DNA of 5,390 bases. It comes from Rhodobacterales bacterium UBA3089 (GTDB lineage: Bacteria; Pseudomonadota; Alphaproteobacteria; Rhodobacterales; Rhodobacteraceae). The position numbers and the translations under genes were made by a program. The stretch covers positions 1 through 5,390 of the forward strand of contig DFBD01000269.1 of assembly GCA_002367255.1 (NCBI GenBank). The letters run 5' to 3'. Below, one piece after another: positions 5,386 to 5,390 of the stretch; positions within the stretch are counted from its first letter, which is position 1; each line of letters begins with the position of its first letter. Below the pieces are notes generated by a model. That model saw nothing but the letters and a program-made list of their open reading frames with translations. It was not told the origin of the DNA and did no database searches.

Positions 5386-5390
5386 TCCTT
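5386..5390 (-). promoter_or_regulatory. Ribosome binding site of cpaB
   Basis: The minus strand reads AAGGA, six bases (TACAAA), then the ATG of cpaB at 5379. It touches the window edge, so anything further upstream is not visible. Confidence 0.75.

Noticed and set aside
1..5390. A novel system, mobile element or CRISPR array in the window
   Set aside because: All coding capacity is explained by five recognised Tad pilus genes in a standard order. No transposase, terminal repeats, attachment site or spaced repeat array is present.

Overview
The window is a segment of a Tad/Flp (type IVc) pilus assembly locus, read entirely from the minus strand. In transcription order (right to left) it holds cpaB/rcpC, cpaC/rcpA (the outer-membrane secretin), a small OmpA-like lipoprotein gene, cpaE/tadZ (ParA/MinD-like localisation factor) and the first 319 codons of cpaF/tadA (the secretion ATPase), which runs off the left edge. 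No plus-strand gene, RNA gene, mobile element or CRISPR array is supported. The long plus-strand reading frames are antisense shadows of these genes.

The gene order, with an OmpA-like lipoprotein where Caulobacter has cpaD, and the protein style suggest an alphaproteobacterium, probably Rhodobacteraceae (Roseobacter group) with modest GC content. This placement is inferred from recalled family patterns, not from a search.

Layout: 5379-4549 cpaB with a strong Shine-Dalgarno at the right edge; 4548-4355 a 194-bp AT-rich leader with paired palindromes ahead of cpaC; 4354-3020 cpaC; 3014-2418 the OmpA-like lipoprotein, translationally close to cpaC; 2417-2191 a 227-bp spacer with a clear minus-strand intrinsic terminator followed by a repeat-rich, promoter-like region; 2190-970 cpaE; 959-1 cpaF, whose Shine-Dalgarno overlaps the cpaE stop codon.

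Together the products build the pilus machine. CpaC forms the outer-membrane pore. CpaB is a membrane-anchored periplasmic partner. The OmpA-like lipoprotein probably ties the pore to peptidoglycan. CpaE positions the complex, and CpaF powers pilin assembly from the cytoplasm. No previously undescribed system is visible. The parts most worth a second look are the two intergenic regions: the terminator that divides the locus into at least two transcription units, and the phased palindromes and direct repeats in front of cpaC and cpaE, which look like operator arrays.
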